Positions 62,703 through 64,000 of a stretch of DNA of 64,000 nt are shown here, piece after piece; the first letter of the stretch is position 1, and the number at the start of each line of letters is the position of its first letter. This DNA comes from CAZDKK01 sp964603725 (GTDB lineage Bacteria; Eisenbacteria; RBG-16-71-46; CAIMUX01; WJJG01). The position numbers and the translations under genes are program-made. The notes below the pieces were generated by a model, which worked only from the letters and a program-made list of their open reading frames with translations, was not told the origin of the DNA and did not search any database. The stretch lies in contig CAZRWW010000022.1 in assembly GCA_964603725.1 (NCBI GenBank), positions 5,351 to 69,350 on the forward strand. The letters are read 5' to 3'.

Positions 62703-64000
62703 GTGAAACCCAACACCGATACGTGGATGGCGGGAGGCGCCACTCACACCGCCCGCATCCTCGCCCTGATCCTCCTCGCCGCCCTGCTCGTCCGCCTGGC
62801 CTACGTTCTCTCTCTCGAGCCGCAGATCGCCTGGTACGACGGCAAGGAGTACTCGCGCCTGGCGGCCGGCCTCGTCGAGGGCCGCGGCTACAGCACGCCC
62901 TGGGGTGCGCCGACGGCCTTCTGGCCGCCCGGGTATCCCTTCTTCCTGGCCGCGATCTACAGCGTGGCCGGGGTCAGCGTGACCGCGGTGCGCGTCTGCG
63001 AGGCGGTGCTGGGGAGCTTGGTCTGCTTGCTGGCGTACTTGATCGCGCGCGAGTGCGCCGGCGCGATCACCGATCGCCCTGCTGGCCGCCCTGCCGGCGG
63101 CCCTTCCGGCCGTCCTACCGGCCGCCGCCTAGCCCTGGCCGCCGCCGCCATCGCTGCCGTCTACCCGCTCCACGTCTACACGACGGGCAGCTTCTTCTCC
63201 GTGACGCTGCAGACGGTCTTGGTGGCCGCCATCGCCTACTGCCTCATCCGCGCGGCCACGCGCGGCTCTCTCGCGTGCGCCCTGATTGCCGGCGTGCTCG
63301 GCGGCTGGGCCGTGCTCGCCGCCGCCTCCGTGCTGCCCGCGCTTCTCGTCGGCGCGCTGTGGATGGCGTGGGCGCGGGTCAACGCCGCCGACCGGCGCCG
63401 TTTCTGGCCCGCCGCGCGCCTGGCGATTCTCTTTCTGCTGCCCCTCGCGCTCATCGTCGGAACCTGGACCGCGCGGAACTACCACGCCTTTGGCCGGCCC
63501 GCGCTCGTCTCGCTCAACGGGGGCGGCAACTTCTGGCTGGGCAACTACCCCGGCGTCACCGCCGCCACGGGCAACCGCTGGACCCCCGAGATGCGTGCGG
63601 AGTGGTCCGCGCTGCGGGAGCAGTATCCGGACGAGGCGGAGCGGGATCAGGCCTTCTACAAGCGGGGGCTGGAGTTCGCGCAGGCCGATCCCGCGCGCTT
63701 TCTCTGGCTGTCGCTCACGAAGGCCATCTATCTGTGGCACCTCTGGCCCCAGCCGATGACCGATCAGGGGCATCCGGAGCTGCTGGTGATCCTGGGCAGC
63801 GTGTTCTCGTACGGCGTCCTGCTGCCGCCGGCGCTCATCGGGCTCGGGCGGTCGCTGCGACGGCGCCGCGAAGCGTGGCTCATCCTGCTGTTCTGTCTGT
63901 GCTACTCGGCGGTCCATGCGCTGTACATCTCGAAGGTGCGCTTTCGGCTGCCGCTTGACACCTTTGTCATCATCTACGGCGTGATCGGCCTGGCTTGGAT
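62703..64000 (+). CDS. GT39/ArnT-like membrane glycosyltransferase, truncated at window end
   Basis: Coding sequence runs off the right edge; 432 codons are visible. A polytopic membrane protein: N-terminal helix around ILALILLAALLVRLAYVLSL, then a periplasmic loop with AWYDGKEYSRLAAGLVEGRGYSTPWG. This is the acidic loop pattern of PMT/GT39 and ArnT transferases that use polyprenyl-phosphate sugars. About eight further hydrophobic segments follow. Start is GTG with GAGGAG upstream; an ATG eight codons in is an alternative. Probably adds a sugar to an envelope glycan or protein. Confidence 0.82.
   Translation, partial: MKPNTDTWMAGGATHTARILALILLAALLVRLAYVLSLEPQIAWYDGKEYSRLAAGLVEGRGYSTPWGAPTAFWPPGYPFFLAAIYSVAGVSVTAVRVCEAVLGSLVCLLAYLIARECAGAITDRPAGRPAGGPSGRPTGRRLALAAAAIAAVYPLHVYTTGSFFSVTLQTVLVAAIAYCLIRAATRGSLACALIAGVLGGWAVLAAASVLPALLVGALWMAWARVNAADRRRFWPAARLAILFLLPLALIVGTWTARNYHAFGRPALVSLNGGGNFWLGNYPGVTAATGNRWTPEMRAEWSALREQYPDEAERDQAFYKRGLEFAQADPARFLWLSLTKAIYLWHLWPQPMTDQGHPELLVILGSVFSYGVLLPPALIGLGRSLRRRREAWLILLFCLCYSAVHALYISKVRFRLPLDTFVIIYGVIGLAW

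Overview
The window is very GC-rich bacterial chromosome with a strong G/C third-position bias. A 10-base run of N at 28264-28273 marks a scaffold join, which fits a metagenome-assembled genome. Lipoproteins with lipoboxes, RND pumps, PilT motors, an unusual abundance of secreted proteins, and C-terminal FlgD-like Ig/sorting domains on at least three exported proteins point to a Gram-negative bacterium of the FCB type (for example Eisenbacteria, Krumholzibacteriota or Latescibacterota). That placement is inference; there is no rRNA or marker gene here. I saw no tRNA, rRNA, CRISPR array, transposase or phage gene.

Left part (1-13.3 kb): a Ser/Thr kinase, two tandem PilT-type ATPases, and two divergent HD-GYP proteins, one of them carrying an FHA phosphothreonine-binding domain. 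Together they look like a surface-motility/c-di-GMP signalling block. Then come an acrylyl-CoA reductase-like enzyme, a D-2-hydroxyacid dehydrogenase, a creatininase-family hydrolase with a membrane protein, two small lipoproteins, an S41 peptidase, and a 41-residue lysine-rich protein with a good sigma70-type promoter.

Middle part (13.3-28.2 kb): an L-lactate permease, a UbiE/MenG-type methyltransferase coupled to an M18 aminopeptidase, a VAT-1-like oxidoreductase, a large Ig-repeat lipoprotein, and a mannoside-utilisation run (CBM9-like secreted protein, sodium:solute symporter, GH130, GH38). Then comes the assembly gap.

Right part (28.3-64 kb): a diiron ferritin-like protein, an RND efflux set (one adaptor, two pumps), a hybrid receiver-histidine kinase, a C1B-like cysteine peptidase with a long-form urocanate hydratase, and a minus-strand series of secreted proteins. 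The series includes three with c-type haem motifs, a YceI protein and a beta-helix protein. After a lipase-like hydrolase there is a three-gene minus-strand operon: SPFH protein with three zinc ribbons, zinc-ribbon protein, and an exported protein built of a regular 26-27-residue G-D-x-Y repeat. A PAS/GAF sensor without a kinase sits directly upstream of a sigma54 activator whose receiver lacks the phosphorylatable Asp. The window ends with TatD, a TcdA/ThiF-type enzyme and the start of a GT39-like membrane glycosyltransferase.

The most unusual items are the solenoid-repeat/SPFH operon, the sensor-activator pair with a non-phosphorylatable receiver, a second receiver with Glu at the phosphosite, the lysine-rich microprotein, and recurrent GC-rich tandem repeats both between genes and in frame inside secreted-protein genes.
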